A stretch of DNA of 64,000 bases, from positions 10,849,897 to 10,913,896 of the forward strand of contig NZ_KK037166.1 of NCBI RefSeq assembly GCF_000568255.1. Reading direction: 5' to 3'. How positions within the stretch are numbered: the first letter of the stretch is position 1; each line of letters begins with the position of its first letter. The notes below the pieces were generated by a model that was not told the origin of the DNA, ran no database searches, and saw nothing but the letters and a program-made list of their open reading frames with translations. Shown here piece by piece: positions 32,701 to 39,504 of this stretch. This DNA comes from Kutzneria sp. 744 (lineage in GTDB: Bacteria; Actinomycetota; Actinomycetes; Mycobacteriales; Pseudonocardiaceae). Position numbers and translations under genes: made by a program.

Positions 32701-34567
32701 CCGCACAGACCCGACCGGCCACAGCTGGTGGGACGACCTCAGCAGCGCCGTCTCGGACGCTTGGGACACTGTCACCTCGGCCGCCAGCGACGCCTGGGGC
32801 TGGGTCGACGACAACATCATCCAGCCGTGCGTGCACGCCTGGGACGACTTGGTTGACACCGTCGAGGACGACTGGGACCAGACCTGGAACTGGATCGACG
32901 ACACCGCCTACGGCGTCGTTAACGATGTCGGCCAGGCCTGGGACGACGCGTCCGACTTCGTGTCGACCGCGTATGACGACGTGCAGACCAAGGTCGTGCC
33001 GTGGGTGCAGAACCACGAGTCGACCATCGCCTCCTTCGCCACCGGGGCCGCCACCTTCGTCGGCTGCACTGCTTTGACCGGCGGCGTCGGGGCCATCGGC
33101 TGCGCCGCGCTCGCCGGTGAGGCCGCTGGGGCCGTGGCGTACAGCATGGACTGCGGCAAGTCCCAGGATGGTTGCACCGGTGACGGCATCCTCACCGCCA
33201 TGGGCCTGGGCGTCCTCGGCGGTGCCCTGGGCGGTGCCCTTGCTGGTCCGCTCGGCGGTCAGCTGGTCAGCGACGCCCTCGGCGGCATCTTGCCCAAGAT
33301 CGCTATCAACGCCCTCGTCGGCGCCGGCGCCGGTGCCGGCAGCGGGGCCGTGGTCGCGACCACCGAATACGGACTTTCCTGTAGTTCCAGCAAGGACGGC
33401 TGTTCGGTTGAAGGCGCCTTGGACGCCGCTGGCGGCGGTGCCCTGACCGGTGCCCTGTTTGGTGCCCTCGGCGGCGTCATCGCGGGCGGAGGCGGGGATG
33501 AGCCCGGCGCCACCCCGGAGGGCGAGATCCCCGCGGTCGGCGAGTCAGTGCCGGCTGCGGAAACCGCACCGGCGCAGCAAGCCGCGCCGGGCGCGGAAGC
33601 GGCGCCGGCGGCCGGAGGACCAAGCGAAGAATCCGCGGCGCCGCCCGAGGAGGACGAGCCGGAGAGCTGCCCGTTCCCGCCGCCGACGCCGCACAGCTTC
33701 ACCGGTCAGACCAAGGTGCTGATGGCCGACGGCTCGACCAAGCCGATCAGCCAGGTCAAGGTCGGCGACCAGATCGCCGACGCGGTGCCAGGTGACAGCA
33801 GCCAGCAGACCCACACCGTCCAGGACGTCATCACCACGACCACGGACAAGGACTTCGTGGACGTGATGATCGCGCCGTCGAAGGTCGGCGCGGCGCTGGC
33901 CGGGATGGCGCTCGCCGCAGCGGCGACGCTGACCACGACCTACCACCATCCCTTCTACGACGTCACCCAGGCCGCCTTTGTCGAGGCGATCGATCTCAAA
34001 GCCGGCGACCAGGTCCAGACCTCCGACGGTGACACTGCCACCGTCACCGGCGTCCGTGCGTACCACCAACAGGCGACCACCTACGACCTCACCATCAACG
34101 GCCTGCACACATACTTTGTGCTGGCCGGCGACACCCCGGTGCTGGTCCACAACATCAACACACCGCTGGCCGGCGTCTGCGGGCCGAAGGGCGAGGACGT
34201 CTTCGGGATCCCGCCCGGCTCGAAGAACGGCCCGGGCGCCTTCCAGGGCATCACCCCGTCGTTGCTGCGCGACTACAACATCGGTGCCAACGCGAGGGCG
34301 AACACTACAGCACCGATGTGCTCGTACTGCCGAGTCAGCAGCGCGCAGGCGCTCGATCACGTCTGGCCGAGAATCGGCGGTGGTGACCTCACCGACGACA
34401 ACCTGACCCCGGCGTGCCGGCGCTGCAACAGCTCGAAACGGGACCGAGTGGCAGCCAAGACACCGCCGTCCAACTATGTCGGCCTGTGGCCACCGCCGTG
34501 GTGGCCGCAATGGATGGTCCAGGGCTGGCAGCAGACGTACGGCCTGACGCCATACACTGTGCCCTAG
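23756..34567 (+). CDS. Secreted Rhs polymorphic toxin with HINT domain and HNH nuclease tip
   Basis: A 3603-residue exported Rhs protein. GTG 23756 follows AGGGGGG at 23744-23750. The signal peptide is residues 1-40 (ALVILTLGLSTESASA). Domains in order: DNRLRE-like ~375-538; DUF6531 ~662-715 (VVRDYNSRDPRRTGGFGVGW); LamG ~894-1118 and ~1179-1402; Rhs/YD repeats ~1425-1921; third LamG ~1924-2131; repeats ~2142-2881; Rhs-associated core ~2925-2988 (MAARWYNP, GYVDGDPL, DPTG). A Trp/Asp-rich stretch and Gly/Ala-rich hydrophobic region follow (~2990-3246), then an acidic Pro/Ala linker, a HINT autoprocessing domain ~3313-3465 ending VLVHN, and an HNH nuclease with C3522/C3525, D3534-H3535 and C3554/C3557-N3558. 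It probably injects or releases a DNase into rivals. Immunity is the next gene. Confidence 0.93.
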   Translation: MRLDPRVQIRPTRRRVLRAITLSALVILTLGLSTESASAAELALPAINLPSPMDVLSWLASPSWGNLPKQQGGTADGKSHQVPASATRAGRGIGKAPGKGVGELPPEHPPSHPTIVGASTKPAARAVAGFNAQTSHRNAAKSSATMSWFSNADGTVTKKYTQEPSNYRDGHGDWQPIDTMVALGGDKRWHEKANSLGVDFAPQANDATLASFAVDAKHGISYGLQGAVPVTPKVSGQHVTYPGILANTDLTVTPTPTGLKESVVLRTSSAGSSWTFPLHLNGLTPKLAKDGSVSLVDSAGKEMQRIPRAYAFDSKVDPASGDPATTYQIKYELVDAHGTPALKISLDPKWLADPHRVFPVTVDPTFTLTPNTTYVESDSPGDHSMEQTIKIGSYDGSVAARSLLSFPSDIDGSGIKIDAATLNLFDTWASSCTPEDFGVNEPNDWWDPKSVSWPGPGIGTSMDGQFKPPNVPNACTNTKANREVGDWVSVPLSPEFAQTWANGGDDLGLLVAAIENDSLHWKQFDSANMYGFQPTLWLTTEGDVPPQIDSMWPANGQTMQTLTPWLFAAGHDVDTSADSLQYQFQIWQDANTKVADSGPIDDDYWTVPAGKLTYGQSYFWTVQTLDGTYSSNVLAWNQINIQVPQPAITSSLSQNSSAQGFDPSIQNYTTSATDVTVPTPGPSLSVVRDYNSRDPRRTGGFGVGWSGLFDTKATERTDPYDHSHVNSVNVTYPDGSEVGYGKNSDGTYSPSPGRFATFKSITNGYSLTDKNDTTYTFTQNLGAGTYGVSSISDANGRTETFTWVNNQITAVTSAVSGRSLHVTWNTPAGATSPHVAAVATDPVTSGQSASALTWTYSYQGDQLSSVCPPGASTACTRYGYDSGSQYQNQVLDQGPHSFWPLAETSGTTANSGVLINEGADNGTYANVNLGQPGPLPGSSATSAGFNGTSSYVQLSKDMTAGSFQTLSLWFKTTAVNGVLYSSSSLPITNNTTTGFYTPGLYVGSDGKLLGQFWTGDATNPLKTANPVNDGNWHHVLISSLSAAQAMYLDGGFVGQAAGALAVPLQRFNYIGAGFLGGAWPDEANQGKDNNTGYASYFNGSIADVAFYDTALDYHQIIDQYQAAKYPASLLSQITQPSGAVSAKISYDPVSAAVRQVTDANNGVWQVAAPVVHGTGQFLRQTIIGDNPTAYYRLMETPGSTKARSEVTYQAGTYSSGVTLGVDDAYQDGGTAAQFDGKGSSVELPASTITSATDGLSIELWFRTTKRNEILVGDTTTPGQNCAVGQACLPVLWVGSDGKLYGSLPASGQPQLSSANTVDNGFWHYVMLTGSATSQTLYEDLNTPVTAASGALATGGNTHLLLGSGTAGAGWHGLTDMAVLPTDGAMGDVAFYHKAFTKDDVKRHTDAISNSKGIRPDVNVYVTDPGGKYIYYRFDPVYGNRKIATTDNLTGAFTTVTYNYDTSGFLNKVTDANGIAATTGHDVRGNTVSQTTCQDQAANKCSTAYYTYYPDDTTKQLTTTDARNDVLLTVRDGRSSSATDPTYLTTYGYDAKGNKTTVTTPPVPGFPNGRTTTITYSDGTSAYPAADGGSVPAGMPVKTVSPGGASNSVSYLHDGDVASTTNADGLVTKFGYDGIGRAASQTVVSDSYPSGLTTTYGYDAHNHVTTQTDPTATNRVTGARHTAVTTSLYDPDGNLTSQTVADSTGGDASRTVGSTYNSLDQKTSTTDANGKTTKYGYDVYGNKTSQIDPAGTETDWTYDAAGHQLTQSIQYNGSPLNPQPVKTLTEASRAYDPGGRLASVTDSMGITTSYTYLDNNLTATVTKADVNGQNKFQVESDSYDNAGNLTSKTTNNGATMVTSTVDAADRTTTTTVDPTGVDRTTTLSYTPDDKPATTTQTDSAGFDRTVNASYDPMGNVVSESLYGDSKGHPVGWWPLNQTAGATVPDASGSGNTGSATNVTWTDGAAKFDGSASKITTNGPAVNTTSGYSVSAWVSLDKLDNYYTAVAQGGGNAASFYLQYSPAFHNWAFVSPSSDSGSASAYPAAHDSQAPNKGTWTHLVGIFDDRTNTMSLYVDNRLAGTAPNSTPWTGNGPLTIGAAQTSGGAASNWLPGEVSDVQVYSRALTASDVQTLFTAGRDKGTVASTPSVNVSRALDQRGLPKTQTDANGKVTSYSYDEAGHLSVTTAPTVSTEVNGGSPTQAHPVASAGYNTFGEATEQQDANGNVDTTVYDADGQPVSITQPNYTPPGASAPITAVTVNSYDAAGNLADVTDPLNHKVSYLYDQLGDRVRATQPNGAKTESVYDTNGQLLQQTDPTGAQTQATYDVLGRQLTSTVLERYPSAVTATTTNSYTASAINPNGAFLASTTSPSGATITYGYDNVGEKTSVKDGAGNVNSFGYDFVGRQQSTTMADKSKGTTTFDAAGNPIGADLFDANGTKLASVTAGYDGDGNKLTDTDARGTTVRRSYDALGRLAQATQPVSATSSITTSFGYDAAGNRTRVTDGRGNSWISAYNTWNRQESTLEPATARYTTDADRRSTTGYDADGRPTRTTEPGGVTIAAGYDVNGNMVTRTGTGGDAPTANITIGYDLDGRVTSAKTDAIGTGAAATNETFGYNDRGSLLTATGSAGSSSFGYTVDGLTASRSDAAGSTLYSYDTADRLATVTDAATGTKVGYSYNTLNQVSQITYGSNGNVRTFGYDGQHRLASDTLATASKTTIASIGYGYDPNGNLTSKNTNGFGNAAANTYTYDLANRLSAWTVGGTSTNYGYDASGNRTQAGANVYTYDARDELTSDGTTNYSYSARGTLSQQGTTAVTFDAFGQMATHGNQKYTYDGLGRALSSGTDTFSYAGDNTTPSSDGHNVYTYDPSGKVIGIGSGTPGTGLLAFIDLHNDVVGEFSAAATTLSGSTTYDPLGNAQPGANLTGKLGYQSGWTDPATGKVDMAARWYNPKAGQFASKDTAPPDPAVNPNSANSFGYVDGDPLTRTDPTGHSWWDDLSSAVSDAWDTVTSAASDAWGWVDDNIIQPCVHAWDDLVDTVEDDWDQTWNWIDDTAYGVVNDVGQAWDDASDFVSTAYDDVQTKVVPWVQNHESTIASFATGAATFVGCTALTGGVGAIGCAALAGEAAGAVAYSMDCGKSQDGCTGDGILTAMGLGVLGGALGGALAGPLGGQLVSDALGGILPKIAINALVGAGAGAGSGAVVATTEYGLSCSSSKDGCSVEGALDAAGGGALTGALFGALGGVIAGGGGDEPGATPEGEIPAVGESVPAAETAPAQQAAPGAEAAPAAGGPSEESAAPPEEDEPESCPFPPPTPHSFTGQTKVLMADGSTKPISQVKVGDQIADAVPGDSSQQTHTVQDVITTTTDKDFVDVMIAPSKVGAALAGMALAAAATLTTTYHHPFYDVTQAAFVEAIDLKAGDQVQTSDGDTATVTGVRAYHQQATTYDLTINGLHTYFVLAGDTPVLVHNINTPLAGVCGPKGEDVFGIPPGSKNGPGAFQGITPSLLRDYNIGANARANTTAPMCSYCRVSSAQALDHVWPRIGGGDLTDDNLTPACRRCNSSKRDRVAAKTPPSNYVGLWPPPWWPQWMVQGWQQTYGLTPYTVP

Positions 34568-34630
34568 TCCAACGGGGGCGCACCGCGACGCGATGCGCCC
34601 CCGTCCGTTCGATCGCGAAAGGATGATCCG

Positions 34631-35128
34631 ATGAACCCGGAGCCGATCTACATCGCCCACTCCGATCCGGCGCTGAGGTCCGGGCAGCAGCGGATCGCGA
34701 TGGCCGACCTGGCGCCGTTCGGCCTCGACGGGCAGTTCGAGCAGCTGTGGTTCGGCGACATCGGGAACGGCGTCCACGAGATACGCTGCGTGCCATTTCA
34801 CGTGTACGGCATTTCCCTGCTGGACCACGTAGAAATCCGCGACGACCGATTGTACGCGCTCGTGAAACCGTCCGGACATCGCACTCTGCGGGCGCTTATC
34901 CGGCCCGAGCCGAATGGGGTCTCCGTGTCGGAAATGCGCCAGTTCGTCGACGACCTCGCGGCTCGTGAGCGGTTGCTGGTTGAATGGAATGGCGACAGGT
35001 TCTTCGCTGTTGACATTCCGCCTGGTCGCGTGTCGGCGCCGCTCGGCGAGTTCCTGTTGCGCAATCAGGAGGCCGGAAACCTGCATTGGGAGTGGGCCGA
35101 CTCTCAGGAGTTCGCGTCGAGTCGGTAA
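34631..35128 (+). CDS. DUF4265-type immunity protein
   Basis: A 165-residue cytoplasmic protein starting 63 bases after the toxin stop. ATG 34631 has GAAAGGATGA upstream. It matches the DUF4265 layout (EQLWFGDIGNGVHEIRCVPF, then HVYGISLLDHVEI, then DRLYALVKPSG). This family is often found directly after polymorphic toxins, so it is most likely the antidote to the HNH nuclease. There is no signal peptide, as expected for a protein that neutralises the toxin inside the producer. The pairing is inferred from position and family. Confidence 0.8.
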   Translation: MNPEPIYIAHSDPALRSGQQRIAMADLAPFGLDGQFEQLWFGDIGNGVHEIRCVPFHVYGISLLDHVEIRDDRLYALVKPSGHRTLRALIRPEPNGVSVSEMRQFVDDLAARERLLVEWNGDRFFAVDIPPGRVSAPLGEFLLRNQEAGNLHWEWADSQEFASSR

Positions 35129-35355
35129 CGAGTGGACCCGCCTGACACCGGGCCTGGGGCGCGCGCTGGATTTCTCCAAAACGGGACTGATGGCGGGTCG
35201 TTGGGCGGCCGGGACGCAACTCGTGGCCTCGCACACTGTGGCAGATCACTGGTGCCCAATTGAAGCCGCCGGTTCTGGCCGACTTGCCCACCTAGTGCTT
35301 CGTAACTCTGTTTGGTTTACGTCTGGTTGACGGGCCGTGGTGTTGACTTGGCCTG
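35129..35355. other. Gap after the immunity gene
   Basis: An open frame overlapping the end of the immunity gene runs to 35330 (with FSKTGLMAGRWAAGTQ), but it has no start of its own and no family I recognise. The right half probably contains the left end of the IS630 remnant that follows. Confidence 0.3.
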
Positions 35356-36783
<1,428 letters not shown>

Positions 36784-37565
36784 CACTCGCGGGATTGGCC
36801 GGAGCGATGCCGGCGACCGTCACCACGCGGGCGATCACGTTTCACCTCCGTAAGCGCCGGGCCGATCAGGCTGTCGAGAACTACCGGGAGCGGCGGGCGG
36901 ATGCGGAAACCCAACCGGTCCGCGAAGCGCTCGCGACGTGGATCACCGGCATCGGTGAGGAATTGGCCGATGCCGAACCGGATATGCCCGACGGTGTCGC
37001 CGACCGGCCAGCAGAGACATGGGAACCGCTACTGGCTATCGCCGATGCCGCCGGTGGTGATTGGCCGGACATCGCGCGCGCCGCGTGCCTGCATTTCGTT
37101 GGGGAAAGTACGCAAGCCCCGACTTCGCTCGGGGTTCGGTTGCTTGCTGACCTGCACGCCATATTCACCCGCCGCAACGCGGACCGGTTGGCGACCAAAG
37201 ACTTGCTTGCGGAACTGTGGGAGATCGACGACGGGAGGTGGACGGATATGGAGGGAAAGCCGCTAAACGATCGTCGCATGTCCAAAGAGCTGCGTAAATA
37301 CTTGGTCGCCCCGGCTGCGTTCAACGATGGGACCGGCACGGTGAAGGGGTACGTCACCTACCCGACCTATGACAGCGCCGGTGAGCAGGTGCAGGTGGGG
37401 CTGGCGGACGCGTGGTCCCGGTACCTGTCTTCCAGCGTCGGTAACGTCGGTAACGTCGGTAACCTTGCAGGTCAGAGCGTTACCGATACGGGGTCGGTTA
37501 CCGCAACGGTTACCACTAGCGCGGCCAGCTCGGGCGCCCACCCTCTGACGGGCGGTGCGCCATGA
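36784..37565 (+). pseudogene. DUF3631 protein, C-terminal part
   Basis: The frame is open up to the IS end and encodes the last ~260 residues of a DUF3631 protein, a family of helicase/primase-like proteins on phages and actinomycete integrative elements. Typical blocks are LAGLAGAMPATVTTRAITFH, WEPLLAIADAAGGDWP, and LATKDLLAELW. The N-terminal AAA-like part is missing, removed on the IS side. The tail contains the repeat SVGNVGNVGN, encoded by the GGTAAC repeats described separately. It overlaps the next open frame by ATGA at 37562, but the likely next gene starts at 37754. Confidence 0.8.
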
Positions 37566-37663
37566 CCCCGTCCCATGGGCGCCCGAACGCGCCGATTACC
37601 GGTAACCAGGGTGCTAGCGGTAACCGTCTGACCAGGCACGTTACCGACGTTACCGACGTTACC
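37440..37663. repeat. GGTAAC/GTTACC repeat cluster with 24-bp inverted repeat
   Basis: Eleven copies of GGTAAC or its complement GTTACC lie in 224 bases. Direct GGTAAC copies are at 37440, 37449 and 37458 (9-bp period); mixed copies are at 37479, 37497, 37509, 37601 and 37619; GTTACC copies are at 37640, 37649 and 37658. The two outer triplets form a perfect 24-bp inverted repeat (37440-37463 with 37640-37663). The cluster lies between the DUF3631 and excisionase genes of the integrated element and looks like protein-binding iterons of an origin or transfer/excision control region. That function is inferred. Confidence 0.7.
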
Positions 37664-37753
37664 GATCCTGGGGAACACCCCCTGGGGCCCTCCGCGACCG
37701 CCGCTGTCCGCCGTCGGCCGGCCGACCGAGCACGCCACGAACAGGGGGACGTC

Positions 37754-37987
37754 ATGCCGGAGCTGGCGCACGTGCCGACCGTCGTGCCTACGCGGCACCT
37801 GTACCGCATTCCGGAGGCAATGGCGCTGCTCTCCATGAGTCGTTCGGTGATTTACGAGCAGATTCGGGCCGGTCGACTCAAGACGGTCAAGCAGGGATCG
37901 GCCCGCCTTGTTCCGGCTGTGGCCATTAACGCGTACGTCGAATTGCTTATGAGTGAATCGGGGGTGGAATTTGACCAAGCGTCGTAG
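37754..37987 (+). CDS. xis: Excisionase-type helix-turn-helix protein
   Basis: A 77-residue MerR-like winged-helix DNA-binding protein (LYRIPEAMALLSMSRSVIYE, then IRAGRLKTVKQGSARLVPA), the usual excisionase/AlpA-like partner of actinomycete integrases. ATG 37754 follows CAGGGGGAC; a longer frame upstream covers only the repeat cluster. Its stop lies inside the first codons of the integrase gene, so the two are translationally coupled. It probably bends DNA at the attachment site and directs excision. Confidence 0.85.
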   Translation: MPELAHVPTVVPTRHLYRIPEAMALLSMSRSVIYEQIRAGRLKTVKQGSARLVPAVAINAYVELLMSESGVEFDQAS

Positions 37988-39176
37988 CCGTGGTGACGGT
38001 GGTCTGCATTGGGATGATAATCGTAAGCGTTGGATTGCGACCGCAAGTCTTGGGTTCGACAGTAACGGGAAGCGGCTGACCAAGCGGGCCAGTGGAAAGA
38101 CGAAAACCGAAGCTAAGGACAAGCTTAAAGAGATCCTGCGCGACCTTGACGACGGTTTGCCTGTCGGTCCTGATGGCTACACGGTGGCTGACGCTGTGAA
38201 CGCATGGTTGGCGTTCGGTCTGAACGGCCGCAGTGCAGGAACGGTCAGCAACTACCACTGCCTCGCAGAGAAGCACATCGTCCCGAAGATTGGTTGGCAG
38301 TCGCTTCGCAAGCTGAGTGCGGAGGATGTTGATAAGTGGCTCGCCGGGATGACGGTTGAACTGAGTACCCGCACACTGCGGCTACTGCATTCGCTGCTCA
38401 GTCGAGCGGTCAAACACGCTCAAGCGCGAGACAAGGTCAAGCGCAACGTCGTCGCATTGTGTGAGATCCCAACGGGGCTAGACGGTAGACCGTCAAAGGC
38501 GCTGACGTTGGAGCAGGCGGAGGCCGTTCTCAATGCAGCTCGGAATTCACCGTATCACGCCTACATTGTGTTGTCGATCCTGCTCGGTGCCCGCACCGAA
38601 GAGTTGCGCGCGCTGACATGGGACTGCGTGGACCTCGTGGGCAAGCCAGATGCGGACGAGCCGATGTTGCCGTCCATTGCCGTCTGGTACTCGGTGAGGG
38701 AGGGAGGTGACACCAAGACCAGGAAGTCTCGCCGCACGCTGGCGATGCCGACGCGTTGTGTCGAGGCGTTGGCGGAACATCGCGACATGCAGGACGCGCG
38801 GCGGAAGGCGATTCGACAACGGCAGGCTGCCGGTGGTCCGCGCGCGATCCATGCCCGCTGGGAGGACAACAACCTGGTCTTTGCATCGGAGGTCGGCAGC
38901 GCGCTGGACTCCCACAACGTCCGGAGAGGCTTCCGGCGAGTGCTCAAGGATGCCGGCGCGGGGCTGGTGCCGGGGGAGTGGACCCCGAGGGAGATGCGGC
39001 ACAGCTTCGTTTCGCTGTTGTCGAGTGAGGGGGTGCGGTTGGAGGACATCGCGCGGTTGGTCGGTCACAGCGGCACGGCGGTGACGGAGGCGGTCTACCG
39101 GCACCAGATCAAGCCCGTGATGGAGGAGGGGGCCACGGCGATGGACCGGATCTTCCCGGGCAAGCCCAAGCCGTAG
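37971..39176 (+). CDS. int: Tyrosine recombinase / integrase
   Basis: A 401-residue site-specific tyrosine recombinase. I prefer TTG 37971 (GGGGGTGG at 37960-37967, protein beginning M-TKRRSRGDGGLHWD); GTG 37953 is an alternative. It has an N-terminal AP2-like arm-binding part, a SAM-like core-binding domain (~65-155) and a catalytic domain with R208 (GARTEELRAL), R343 (EMRHSF), H366 (VGHSG) and nucleophile Y376 (EAVYRHQ). The gene ends 81 bases from the 3' end of tRNA-Pro, the expected attachment site, with xis immediately upstream. This is the standard end of an actinomycete integrative conjugative element or prophage. Most of the rest of that element is absent. Confidence 0.95.
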   Translation: MTKRRSRGDGGLHWDDNRKRWIATASLGFDSNGKRLTKRASGKTKTEAKDKLKEILRDLDDGLPVGPDGYTVADAVNAWLAFGLNGRSAGTVSNYHCLAEKHIVPKIGWQSLRKLSAEDVDKWLAGMTVELSTRTLRLLHSLLSRAVKHAQARDKVKRNVVALCEIPTGLDGRPSKALTLEQAEAVLNAARNSPYHAYIVLSILLGARTEELRALTWDCVDLVGKPDADEPMLPSIAVWYSVREGGDTKTRKSRRTLAMPTRCVEALAEHRDMQDARRKAIRQRQAAGGPRAIHARWEDNNLVFASEVGSALDSHNVRRGFRRVLKDAGAGLVPGEWTPREMRHSFVSLLSSEGVRLEDIARLVGHSGTAVTEAVYRHQIKPVMEEGATAMDRIFPGKPKP

Positions 39177-39202
39177 TCACGCAGTTAGTCACTCAGTACG
39201 AT

Positions 39203-39238
39203 AGAGGCCCTGCCACCTGTGTTGGTGGCAGGGCCTCT
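39203..39238. terminator. Strong hairpin between integrase and tRNA-Pro
   Basis: A perfect 15-bp stem (AGAGGCCCTGCCACC at 39203-39217 and its complement at 39224-39238) with a TGTGTT loop. It lies between the convergent integrase and tRNA genes and can end transcription from both sides. Confidence 0.85.
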
Positions 39239-39257
39239 GACCTGCAATTTCGACCGT

Positions 39258-39330
<73 letters not shown>

Positions 39331-39456
39331 GTCTTGCACTCGGGGGTGTTCGTTGAGTGCTGGGATAGCTTAGCGCACCGGGGGGAAAGATCGAAATCGG
39401 GGGGTGTCTGGGCGCTGAGCTGGGGGAATGGAGGGCTTCCGGCGGGTGGGGATGTG

Positions 39457-39471
39457 TGTTAGGAAACCTTC
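39457..39471 (-). promoter_or_regulatory. Motif shared with the chitinase promoter
   Basis: On the minus strand this reads GAAGGTTTCCTAACA, identical to 54537-54551 upstream of the GH18 gene. Both have a degenerate palindrome around it (TTCAGAAGGTTTCCTAA here). It lies about 34 bases before the GH2 start, a position suited to operator or promoter control. Confidence 0.6.
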
Positions 39472-39504
39472 TGAACTATTTCGGCGTGCGGGGAGCTGGG
39501 GCAG

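Noticed and set aside
32530-32720. Possible direct repeats in the Rhs coding region as CRISPR
   Set aside because: The repetition is of YD-type codons with varying sequence, not identical repeats with spacers. No CRISPR array or cas gene is seen in the window.
37562-37753. Longer excisionase starting at 37562
   Set aside because: This part translates the repeat cluster and has no domain; ATG 37754 has a ribosome site and gives the normal length.
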